From: a virus
DNA: 29,225 nt
IMG/VR virus record: IMGVR_UViG_3300023237_000054
Coordinates: 1 to 29,225 of that record
Strand: one strand, 5' to 3'
Shown: positions 22,428 to 28,276 of the stretch, piece after piece
How the letters are laid out: every line of letters starts with the position of its first letter
Position numbering within the stretch: the first letter of the stretch is position 1
Notes under the pieces: model-generated
Told to the model about the DNA's origin: nothing
What the model saw: only the letters and a program-made list of their open reading frames with translations
The model's database searches: none
Position numbers and translations under genes: made by a program

Positions 22428-22977
22428 CTTTATTCAAGAATTAAATGAAAGCAGGATTTTTAGGTACGAACACGACTTCGAGGGGATGTCTGCTCGTGAC
22501 CTAGGTCATCTACTGTATCAAATTGTTATGATGTTGGAAATTATTAGACATTATGACAAAAACTGGGTTAAACAGTATGCTAAGAAGACATATCAGTTTG
22601 GGGGGTTTCCAGGAATGAAGGCTGCCCAAACTGATATGTACAATCTTATAAGTGTTGTTAATAACCAAGACAAATATGACACGTATTTAAAGACTGACAA
22701 GTCAGTGTATGTTCCTGACTTTGGCATCAAACGTTATTTGTTAGACATTATTAACGATAATAGACACATCACCAGAGACAGAGCACTATTCACTAAACTA
22801 GAAGACACATTAAAAGTACAGGATAGTGCTCTTAAAAACATCAGACGCTTAGTAAGTTACTGGGACAACTACAGTGACGCACAAAAGAAAACAACAGTAG
22901 TAAATCTTAGACAGAACGTTCGTTCTGACACTCCTTATATTGACGTATACTGGTCAAAATTTAAAGAACTAGCATAA
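22420..22977 (+). CDS. Conserved helical late protein
   Basis: 185 aa. TTG start at 22420 with AAAGGGA (22406-22412) upstream, overlapping the HxGH gene by 8 nt. The N-terminus FDFIQELNESRIF is followed by an all-helical protein with GMSARDLGHLLYQIVMML, KQYAKKT and a basic C-terminal helix QDSALKNIRRLVSYW. I recall a similar protein in T4-like cyanophages beside virion genes, function unknown. It ends the NTase operon; a late promoter box overlaps its last codons. Confidence 0.65.
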   Translation: MFDFIQELNESRIFRYEHDFEGMSARDLGHLLYQIVMMLEIIRHYDKNWVKQYAKKTYQFGGFPGMKAAQTDMYNLISVVNNQDKYDTYLKTDKSVYVPDFGIKRYLLDIINDNRHITRDRALFTKLEDTLKVQDSALKNIRRLVSYWDNYSDAQKKTTVVNLRQNVRSDTPYIDVYWSKFKELA

Positions 22978-22980
22978 ATA
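22973..22980 (+). promoter_or_regulatory. Late promoter-like box CATAAATA
   Basis: CATAAATA, one mismatch from the T4-type consensus, 48 nt before the ATG at 23029. A strong AAGGAG ribosome site (23016-23021) follows. It probably gives a monocistronic message ending at the terminator at 23507-23540. Confidence 0.6.
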
Positions 22981-23028
22981 ATAGTAAGTTAGCGAACAGG
23001 CTAATAATAAAATTTAAGGAGTTTTAAA

Positions 23029-23487
23029 ATGGCAGACGTAACAAGAGTACATGGTAACGCACATGGTGTGGTTCATCAGGACAGAGGCCTCTCTGGTAGT
23101 GGAGCATTAAGTGGTGACGAGTTAGTAGTTAACATTGGTAGAAGTGCTAAGTTCTTTGGAATCGTTATTTACAACGCATCTGGATCAGGCGGCGCAGGTA
23201 ATGTCGATCTACAAAACGAATTAGACGCTGGCGAATCAGTTGAAGCAATTCTTAAAGCAGTTGCGGCATCTACCGTTTCTAGCGTACAATACGGTGGTGA
23301 GATTTTAGCATATCAGGTACAAGACGATGCTAACGGTCAAATCAGCGTTATGGTTGCTGGTTCAAATTGGACAGGCGCAACATTGCAAACAGCAATTCGT
23401 GCATTAGGCGCAACAGTTGGTGGCAATTCAAAAGACGTAACAGGCACACTCGTAACAGATACAGGCATGAAGTTAGCACTATCATAA
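23029..23487 (+). CDS. Small virion protein, first of a tandem paralogous pair
   Basis: 152 aa, ATG 23029 with AAGGAG 7 nt upstream. It starts MADVTRVHGNAHGVV and is Ala/Gly/Ser/Val-rich, with strands such as FFGIVIYNAS, GGEILAYQVQDD and GQISVMVAGSNW. The next gene (23587-24018) shares the MAD-TRVHG start and the AYQV-DD-GQISV core, so they are duplicates. The individual late promoter, perfect ribosome site and strong terminator imply high, monocistronic expression, as for an abundant capsid decoration or tail protein. Which virion part is not determined. Confidence 0.75.
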   Translation: MADVTRVHGNAHGVVHQDRGLSGSGALSGDELVVNIGRSAKFFGIVIYNASGSGGAGNVDLQNELDAGESVEAILKAVAASTVSSVQYGGEILAYQVQDDANGQISVMVAGSNWTGATLQTAIRALGATVGGNSKDVTGTLVTDTGMKLALS

Positions 23488-23506
23488 TTTAGAGTTTTAG
23501 TAACTT

Positions 23507-23540
23507 AAAAAAGGGCGCATATTATTTGCGCCTTTTTTTT
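23507..23540 (+). terminator. Rho-independent terminator after the first virion gene
   Basis: Stem GGCGCA (23514-23519) / TGCGCC (23527-23532) with a 7-nt loop, flanked by a 6-nt A-tract and followed by a run of eight T (23533-23540). The A/T flanks extend the stem. A classic intrinsic terminator, strong on the plus strand; the A-tract makes it partly bidirectional. Confidence 0.9.
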
Positions 23541-23548
23541 ATAACCAG

Positions 23549-23556
23549 TATAAATA
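23549..23556 (+). promoter_or_regulatory. Late promoter box TATAAATA
   Basis: Perfect T4-type late box starting 9 nt after the terminator and lying 30 nt before ATG 23587. A ribosome site AAGGAG (23575-23580) follows. It drives the second tandem virion gene independently. Confidence 0.75.
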
Positions 23557-23586
23557 CTACAAATACATTTAATTAAGGAGTGACAA

Positions 23587-24018
23587 ATGGCAGATTTAAC
23601 AAGAGTACACGGTAGCCCATCAGGTAACGTGTCATATGACAGATCAGTAGCAAACGTTGGTAACATCTCAGCAGACGAACTAGTAGATGTTGTAGGTCGT
23701 AAGTTAGACTTTTTCAAAATTGTTATTCAAAACGGTTCTAGTACTAACCAAGACTTGCGTTCAGAAATGGGACCTAACGAGTGTGTAGAAAAAGTTTTAC
23801 AAATTATCCAAAACTACACAGACGGTACTAACGAAGGAACTGCAACTCTCGTAGCATATCAGGTAGAAGGCGACGACACAGGACAAATCAGTGTTGCAGT
23901 TGAAGGTTCTAGCTGGACAGCGTCAGCATTGCAGGCGTCCATTCGTGCTACTACAACATTGAACTCAATCAATGTTACAGGTACAGACGTTACAGCACCT
24001 GGGTTAGATTTAGCATAA
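23587..24018 (+). CDS. Small virion protein, second of a tandem paralogous pair
   Basis: 143 aa, ATG 23587 with AAGGAG 6 nt upstream. MADLTRVHGSPSGNV and VAYQVEGDDTGQISVAVEGSSW align with the preceding protein; sequence divergence is substantial, so this is an old duplication. It has its own TATAAATA promoter and is followed by a terminator (24040-24070). As with its twin, the expression signals fit an abundant virion component made late. The two may form a heteromeric or specialised pair. Confidence 0.75.
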   Translation: MADLTRVHGSPSGNVSYDRSVANVGNISADELVDVVGRKLDFFKIVIQNGSSTNQDLRSEMGPNECVEKVLQIIQNYTDGTNEGTATLVAYQVEGDDTGQISVAVEGSSWTASALQASIRATTTLNSINVTGTDVTAPGLDLA

Positions 24019-24032
24019 TACTAAATTAACAC

Positions 24033-24040
24033 TATAAATA
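24033..24040 (+). promoter_or_regulatory. Late promoter box TATAAATA overlapping a terminator
   Basis: Perfect TATAAATA immediately before, and sharing its last base with, the A-tract of the next terminator. If used, transcription would begin about 24046, inside the hairpin, with the next gene's ATG at 24071. Confidence 0.5.
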
Positions 24041-24070
24041 AAAAGGCATACATTTTGTGTGCCTTTTTTT
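24040..24070 (+). terminator. Rho-independent terminator after the second virion gene
   Basis: Stem GGCATACA (24045-24052) / TGTGTGCC (24056-24063), one T-G wobble and a 3-nt loop, with a 5' A-tract and seven T at 24064-24070. The T-run ends directly at the ATG (24071) of the next gene, so the terminator abuts a start codon. Confidence 0.85.
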
Positions 24071-24487
24071 ATGCACTGTCAAAGTTTACATAGAGATTTA
24101 AGAATACAGCAAGTGCCCTTAACACAATTAAGTTCACTTTTTATACACCCCAACGAACGTTTTAAATGGAAGGTTCTCCCAACGATGCGGGATCAAGGTA
24201 TGTATTACCCATTAGCAGTGTGTAAGATAACAACGGAGTTGTTTAGTAAACAATTCTGGGGTAAACTTAAAGTAGATCCTGTAGTAAACGAGGATAATTT
24301 AGTCTGGGCAATTAAAATGGGAGCTAATAGATATGATGCCGCCCTTCATCTTGGATATACATCTATAGATGTAATTATACATCCCAATCTAAATGATTGT
24401 ATTACCTGGGACCGTTACTTTAAGTATGTTAATCCTTTATTCAATAAAGATCCTGAGCCTTACCAGGCAAAGTTTACATATGAGTAA
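24071..24487 (+). CDS. ParB/sulfiredoxin-like domain protein
   Basis: 138 aa from ATG 24071 (a GTG at 24059 is inside the terminator). IQQVPLTQLSSLFIHPNERF, GMYYPLAV and the C-terminal NRYDAALHLGYTSIDVIIHP follow the pattern of the ParB-N/Srx fold, in which a (G/A)NRYxAAxxLGYxxIxVII stretch binds nucleotide or acts as nuclease. Phage proteins of this type are often of unknown function. No ribosome site exists because the terminator T-run sits before the ATG, so translation is probably weak or depends on read-through. ATG 24185 is an in-frame alternative with GGAAGG upstream, but it would lose part of the domain. Confidence 0.7.
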   Translation: MHCQSLHRDLRIQQVPLTQLSSLFIHPNERFKWKVLPTMRDQGMYYPLAVCKITTELFSKQFWGKLKVDPVVNEDNLVWAIKMGANRYDAALHLGYTSIDVIIHPNLNDCITWDRYFKYVNPLFNKDPEPYQAKFTYE

Positions 24488-24986
24488 AATACACGGTCAT
24501 AGTGCAGGCAGTGTGGAAGGCAGAGGCAGTTGTGTAATTGATTGTTATACACTAGTGGATATGACTAGAACAGGCGTAGTAGCATACTACAAAGAAGGCA
24601 TGCCTATGTTCAATGATGATGCAGATCAACTAATTAATGACGAGAAGTCCTGGATTAGAAGCCGTAATCAACAACGTAACTACGAAACCTGCATACAAGT
24701 AATTAGTTTAAGGGCCCAACCTGTGTATCTGGAAGATCCTAAACGATTGCGTAAACAGGACATGTCGCTCTATAATTTTACTGATATCACAGGCACCCAC
24801 GACATCTGGCATTTTAGTTTTAGTCCAGAACAGCCGGATGTATACAGAATAGGTGACGATCCTGTTGCCGCTCTTAATAATGATACACACAATATACCTA
24901 TAATAACTGGTTTACACGAAACAGCAGTAGTAGAAATACCCATACTACATATAGGTATAAATATATATTACAAACTCAGGTGGTAA
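24480..24986 (+). CDS. Unknown late protein
   Basis: 168 aa from ATG 24480, overlapping the upstream stop by 8 nt; the open frame extends to 24393 inside that gene. The N-terminus is SKIHGHSAGSVEGRGSCVIDCY, the middle has two Cys and a basic SRNQQRNYE segment, and the end is beta-rich (TDITGTHDIWHFSF, HIGINIYYKLRW). No catalytic signature is found. Its place between virion and lysis-like genes suggests a structural or assembly role, but that is inference. A TATAAATA box lies inside its 3' end (24956-24963). Confidence 0.65.
   Translation: MSKIHGHSAGSVEGRGSCVIDCYTLVDMTRTGVVAYYKEGMPMFNDDADQLINDEKSWIRSRNQQRNYETCIQVISLRAQPVYLEDPKRLRKQDMSLYNFTDITGTHDIWHFSFSPEQPDVYRIGDDPVAALNNDTHNIPIITGLHETAVVEIPILHIGINIYYKLRW
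24956..24963 (+). promoter_or_regulatory. Late promoter box TATAAATA inside the end of the unknown gene
   Basis: Perfect TATAAATA within the last codons of the gene at 24480-24986, with a related AATAAATA at 24991-24998. Either could serve the short interrupted frame at 25000 and the holin-like gene at 25092. Confidence 0.5.
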
Positions 24987-24999
24987 AAGGAATAAATAC

Positions 25000-25098
25000 T
25001 TGGGTAATAAACGGCACATATACTAGGCACTCACTACTCTGGCACTATCAACAGGCATAGCTCTATCAGTTTTAACTTACATAGGAAGAGAGTGGTGA
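25000..25098 (+). pseudogene. Short hydrophobic frame interrupted by an amber codon
   Basis: Frame TTG 25000 ... TGA 25096-25098 contains TAG at 25024-25026. After the TAG it encodes a 23-residue segment with LALSTGIALSVLTYIG, which looks like a transmembrane helix, and its TGA overlaps the GTG (25095) of the next gene, as for coupled phage genes. This suggests a former small membrane gene broken near its start, or an amber read-through or non-standard start (CTG 25039). Evidence is limited to composition and stop/start overlap. Confidence 0.3.
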
Positions 25099-25382
25099 CA
25101 ATTAAACAACAAACAATCGAGAAGAAAAATCTTTCCGCCCACGTAGATTTATGTGCCGAAAGGTACAAAGAATTGAACATTAATTTTAAAATCCTAGAGA
25201 ACCGATTAGATTCTTTATCTACCCACTTGTTGGGTCTGAAAGAGGACATGAATAAGGTCACAGCCCGCATTAATAACCGCATCTTAACTATTGCAGGTAC
25301 TACTATTGCTGTTATGACCACTGCTGTTATAGCCTTAGTGCTGAAACTAATTGATGTTATTTCAATCATGCCTGTATCCTAA
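25092..25382 (+). CDS. Coiled-coil plus C-terminal membrane segment protein (holin/XhlA-like)
   Basis: 96 aa. Two GTG codons (25092 and 25095) follow AGGA (25083-25086); 25095 would overlap the upstream TGA. The N-terminal about 65 residues are heptad-like (AERYKELNINFKILENRLDS, then SLSTHLLGLKEDMNKV), followed by a basic RINNR and a long hydrophobic helix ILTIAGTTIAVMTTAVIALV. This coiled-coil plus single C-terminal TM design resembles XhlA-type lysis proteins and holin accessory proteins. Role in lysis is inferred from this architecture and from its late position. Confidence 0.55.
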   Translation: MVTIKQQTIEKKNLSAHVDLCAERYKELNINFKILENRLDSLSTHLLGLKEDMNKVTARINNRILTIAGTTIAVMTTAVIALVLKLIDVISIMPVS

Positions 25383-25384
25383 AT

Positions 25385-25861
25385 GTGAAAACTCAAACAG
25401 CAATAAAACTTAAACAGTCAGCAAAAAAACTTAAACAGTTTACTACTAAGCATCTGCCAGATATATTATTCAATAGCCCTGATATAATTTGGGCCAAGGA
25501 AGATAATAGTCTTATGGTAGGAGAACTGCGTGTTTATAAGAATAAACACGGTACCTACTCAGTAAATCTAGCTGGTGGCAAGGTATGTAATTTCTATAAA
25601 CAAAAACATGCGGTATGTTATGCCAGTTATTACCAACTATGCAACCTCAATCGCTGTAGTAATATTGCTATTTTAGACAGTAAATTAGAAAATTACACAC
25701 AAGATGTAGAGTACTACAAACAACAACTAACACTACACTACAAAAACAACAATAAGGATAAGTTTTTGCTATACTATGCTAGATATAGTCAAGCTCTTCC
25801 AATCAAGAAACAAACCGAACAGGAATGTAAGAAAAGTATCTTTCTGGCTAAATATAATTAA
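25385..25861 (+). CDS. Conserved hypothetical protein
   Basis: 158 aa from GTG 25385, 2 nt after the holin-like stop. A basic helical N-terminus (KLKQSAKKLKQFTTKHLP) is followed by a strand-rich core (IIWAKEDNSLMVGELRVYKN, GTYSVNLAGGKVCNF), five Cys residues and a Lys/Gln/Tyr-rich coiled-coil C-terminus (YYKQQLTLHYKNNNK). No enzyme signature is evident. Similar architectures occur as hypothetical proteins in T4-like marine phages near head genes. Confidence 0.6.
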   Translation: MKTQTAIKLKQSAKKLKQFTTKHLPDILFNSPDIIWAKEDNSLMVGELRVYKNKHGTYSVNLAGGKVCNFYKQKHAVCYASYYQLCNLNRCSNIAILDSKLENYTQDVEYYKQQLTLHYKNNNKDKFLLYYARYSQALPIKKQTEQECKKSIFLAKYN

Positions 25862-25878
25862 ATTTAGGAATTCTTAAT

Positions 25879-26511
25879 ATGCAACTTAACGACTTAAAGA
25901 GAAAAAACACAAAAAAAGTAATGGAAAGCAGATTTGGCTTTGCTGTTAACTTTGATAGAATGACAGTGGAAAAAGCGGAAGGGTTGTTAGAAACAATTTC
26001 TTCTGGTATGGAGAACGTCCGTAACAGCAGTTCTTTCCACACAGCCGAAAAGAACCCACGTTATATGGAACTTTTAATGGTTAAAGAGAGTCTAACTGAC
26101 TGGTTAGATGACACAGTTGAAGTAGTGGTAGAAGGTGAAGTACAAACTGCTGAAGTTCTGTTAGCTGCCAAGGACATTACAGATAGATTACAAGGTATGG
26201 TAGAGGATTTGGGAGAAATTCTAAACGAAGATCTTCCACCATTAGGCGATAGCATTAATGACCAGATGGGCGGAGGCAAAGGCACACAGTATGTTAATTC
26301 AGCAAGCGCCACAATCCAGGGGTTATTAGATGCAATGACGGCCGCACGAATGTCATTAGACGATGCAAGTAAAATCGTTACTGGTGAAGGTCCTGATCCT
26401 GCAATGGCAGGTGAGATGCCCGTAGAAGAGCCTGCAATGGCAGATATGCCAGAAGAAGAGCCTATGATAGAGCCTGAAGAGGACGAGCCAGTCGGCAGAG
26501 AAATGCGCTAA
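25879..26511 (+). CDS. Head/core-associated-like helical protein with acidic tail
   Basis: 210 aa. Helical body with MTVEKAEGLLETISSGMENV, MVKESLTDWLDD and AAKDITDRLQGMVEDLGEIL, then NSASATIQGLLDAMTAARMSL. The C-terminal 40 residues are strongly acidic and Met/Pro-rich with a duplicated AMA-MP-EEP element. I recall such proteins in T4-like marine phages near scaffold and core genes, so a prohead core or internal protein is likely, but this is not proven. The following gene starts in its stop codon (TAATG). Confidence 0.6.
   Translation: MQLNDLKRKNTKKVMESRFGFAVNFDRMTVEKAEGLLETISSGMENVRNSSSFHTAEKNPRYMELLMVKESLTDWLDDTVEVVVEGEVQTAEVLLAAKDITDRLQGMVEDLGEILNEDLPPLGDSINDQMGGGKGTQYVNSASATIQGLLDAMTAARMSLDDASKIVTGEGPDPAMAGEMPVEEPAMADMPEEEPMIEPEEDEPVGREMR
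26398..26443 (+). repeat. In-frame repeat in the acidic tail
   Basis: A 13-bp unit occurs at 26398-26410 and 26431-26443, period 33 nt (11 codons). Each copy encodes PAMA followed by MP-EEP. The frame is kept, suggesting slippage growth of a flexible tail. Confidence 0.8.
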
Positions 26512-26858
26512 TGCGTTTTTCAGAGTTACATGAAGATCAACAGGAGCTAGTCTCAAAGCTGGCTTCTGTCCTTGAGTTCCTTAAAGGTCGATCTCAAGAT
26601 AGCGGCTTACAGCCAAATATCACTTTAAACAGTCTAGTAAAAATGGTTGGCAATACAGGAACACAAATTGATCCTAATACAATACAACAGTTGTTTAACG
26701 AGCCAACAATACGAAACCTAATTAAAAATATAGACGGTAACATGGTTACTCTTAATTTAGATGGTGGAATGACCCAATTACAGCCTGGTGGTGGCAACAT
26801 GCCTCCTGAGGTTAAAGTTAACCAAATGGCAAAAAGAGCATTGAGTCGTAGACAATAA
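26511..26858 (+). CDS. Small late protein of unknown function
   Basis: 115 aa, ATG 26511 overlapping the upstream TAA. The N-terminus MRFSELHEDQQELV resembles the short amphipathic peptides of the late NTase cluster, but the expected E|A/G cleavage is absent (H-E-D). It has a helical body (SKLASVLEFLKGRSQ, QQLFNEPTIRNLIKN), then a Gly/Pro-rich loop (GGMTQLQPGGGNMP) and a basic C-terminus. No recognised family. Confidence 0.6.
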   Translation: MRFSELHEDQQELVSKLASVLEFLKGRSQDSGLQPNITLNSLVKMVGNTGTQIDPNTIQQLFNEPTIRNLIKNIDGNMVTLNLDGGMTQLQPGGGNMPPEVKVNQMAKRALSRRQ

Positions 26859-26869
26859 TCTGTTATAAT
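26841..26869 (+). promoter_or_regulatory. Sigma70-type promoter ahead of the Fe-S carrier gene
   Basis: TTGAGT at 26841-26846, a 17-nt spacer, and TATAAT at 26864-26869: a near-consensus host-type promoter inside the late block. The -10 box ends 6 nt before ATG 26876, so the message would be leaderless or nearly so. This is unlike the TATAAATA late boxes around it. Confidence 0.6.
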
Positions 26870-26875
26870 ACACAC

Positions 26876-27190
26876 ATGATTACATTTACCCCCCGAGCAT
26901 ACGATCACTTTTACAAGTACGTAAGTGATAATAAAACCCTACGAATAAGTTTTAAACAACAAGGCTGTACTGGTTATAGTTATCAACTTGACTGGCTCGA
27001 TCACATACCAGAAGGCTTCAAGGTTAGTAAGCAAGGTGATGTAACTTATACATGGGACCCTGTGCATGAAGACTGGCTTACCGGCACAACTGTAGACATG
27101 CAAGTTAAAGGTCTTAATAATTTATTAGTATTCCTAAACCCTAACGAAATAGCTAGTTGTGGGTGCGGGGAAAGTGTTACTTTTAAATAA
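26876..27190 (+). CDS. A-type Fe-S cluster carrier (IscA/HesB-like)
   Basis: 104 aa, the usual size for this family. C31 lies in QGCTGYSYQLDW and the C-terminal CGCG (C95, C97) follows NPNEIAS, which are the three cluster-binding cysteines of IscA/SufA/HesB proteins. The protein receives and hands on 2Fe-2S or 4Fe-4S clusters. It may supply the phage radical SAM enzyme (14076-15194) or host enzymes, though that link is inferred. It has an apparent host-type promoter and no ribosome-binding site, so it may be translated as a leaderless message. Similar genes are known in marine T4-like phages. Confidence 0.88.
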   Translation: MITFTPRAYDHFYKYVSDNKTLRISFKQQGCTGYSYQLDWLDHIPEGFKVSKQGDVTYTWDPVHEDWLTGTTVDMQVKGLNNLLVFLNPNEIASCGCGESVTFK

Positions 27191-27193
27191 ATA
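27186..27193 (+). promoter_or_regulatory. Late promoter-like box AATAAATA
   Basis: AATAAATA overlapping the stop of the Fe-S carrier gene, 17 nt before ATG 27211. An AAAGGA ribosome site (27198-27203) lies between. One mismatch from the late consensus. Confidence 0.5.
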
Positions 27194-27210
27194 CACTAAA
27201 GGATACTAGC

Positions 27211-27570
27211 ATGGCATTTTTACCAACATCAGCAAACGCAAGAGAACAATCGCAAGGCAACGCCGTAGTTGCTGGCGAGATTGCAATCTTAACACAGCGT
27301 GTACTAATCGCAATTAGTTCGGGTGTGTTTACTATTACTGCCACAAGTGCAACCACTATTACTATTAACGGTACCACTATTACTGGCAGTGTAATGACCA
27401 ACGCTGATGCAACAGGTAGAGAATATTACACAGCCTGGCAAGGCACAACGACAGATGCAGTAAAAACCGAGCAGATGACAGAAGTTATCTCGCATTTTCA
27501 AAAACTAGGATATGCTATTGTCCGCAAATCAACAACAGGTACTGAGCTATATTGGCAAATGTCCTGGTAA
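27211..27570 (+). CDS. Small virion-type protein, Thr/Ile-rich beta
   Basis: 119 aa, ATG 27211 with AAAGGA upstream and a late box. Thr/Ala/Ile-rich beta strands (FTITATSATTITINGTTITG) contain a 21-nt imperfect nucleotide repeat (27352-27384). These are followed by REYYTAWQGTTTDAVKTEQM and a C-terminal HFQKLGYAIVRKSTTGTELYWQ. The composition is that of an exposed structural protein or fibre/decoration component. No family is recognised, and there is no membrane or signal segment. Confidence 0.65.
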   Translation: MAFLPTSANAREQSQGNAVVAGEIAILTQRVLIAISSGVFTITATSATTITINGTTITGSVMTNADATGREYYTAWQGTTTDAVKTEQMTEVISHFQKLGYAIVRKSTTGTELYWQMSW

Positions 27571-27573
27571 TCG

Positions 27574-28248
27574 ATGATCACAGACCGATACGAATACGTA
27601 AGAATCAATAGAAAAAACATAGACGGAAAAAGACATTACCTCACACCAGAGGGAGATGCTGTTCCATCTGTAACTACTGTTCTTGATAAAACTAAACCTG
27701 CTGAAAAAATGCAGGCACTAATGAACTGGCGAAAGCGTGTAGGTGAAACCAAAGCACAACAGATAGTAACTGAAGCCGCCAACGTTGGTACAGTTCTACA
27801 CAAAAAACTAGAAGAATACTGTTTAGGTACACTGGAAGCACCAGGTAGTAACCTTATACAACAACAAGCAGACAAGATGGCTCGTGTGGTTATTGACACT
27901 GGGCTAACGGATATGAATGAGTGTTGGGGGGTAGAGGTTCCTTTGTACTACTCGGGGCTATATGCTGGCACAACAGACTGTGTGTGCATGTTTAAAGGTG
28001 AGCCTGCTGTCTTAGACTTTAAACAAACGAACAAGCCTAAAAAACGTGAATGGATTGAGGATTACTTCCTGCAATTAAGTGCGTATATTTTAGCACACGA
28101 CAAAACACACAACACCGAGATTAAACGTGGTGTGATTTTAATGTGTTCAAGAGATTTAACCTACCAACAGTTTGAGATCGAAGGTGACGAACTAGAGTTC
28201 TGGAAACAGAAATGGTGGGATAGAGTAGAGCAATATTATAATAAATAA
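27574..28248 (+). CDS. PD-(D/E)XK exonuclease, MGME1/RecB-like
   Basis: 224 aa, ATG 27574, 3 nt after the upstream stop. PSVTTVLDKT (31-40) and GTVLH (72-76) are followed by WGVEVPL (E121), AGTTDCV (D135), AVLDFKQ (D148, K150) and DYFLQLSAY (Q167), all in the order and spacing of the RecB/Cas4/MGME1 nuclease group. The protein is expected to degrade single-stranded DNA or process DNA ends, using Mg2+ or Mn2+. It lies beside tail and head genes, so it may be made late for DNA end processing or recombination-repair. Confidence 0.88.
   Translation: MITDRYEYVRINRKNIDGKRHYLTPEGDAVPSVTTVLDKTKPAEKMQALMNWRKRVGETKAQQIVTEAANVGTVLHKKLEEYCLGTLEAPGSNLIQQQADKMARVVIDTGLTDMNECWGVEVPLYYSGLYAGTTDCVCMFKGEPAVLDFKQTNKPKKREWIEDYFLQLSAYILAHDKTHNTEIKRGVILMCSRDLTYQQFEIEGDELEFWKQKWWDRVEQYYNK
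28240..28247 (+). promoter_or_regulatory. Late promoter-like box AATAAATA
   Basis: AATAAATA overlapping the nuclease stop (TAA 28246-28248), about 30 nt before GTG 28277. AAGGA at 28264-28268 is a good ribosome site. One mismatch from the late consensus. Confidence 0.45.
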
Positions 28249-28276
28249 GTAAAATACATTAGTAAGGACTCCTAAC

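Noticed and set aside
27331-27384. Short ACTATTACT repeats as a regulatory repeat array
   Set aside because: They are in frame in a Thr/Ile-rich beta protein and best explained by its amino-acid composition.
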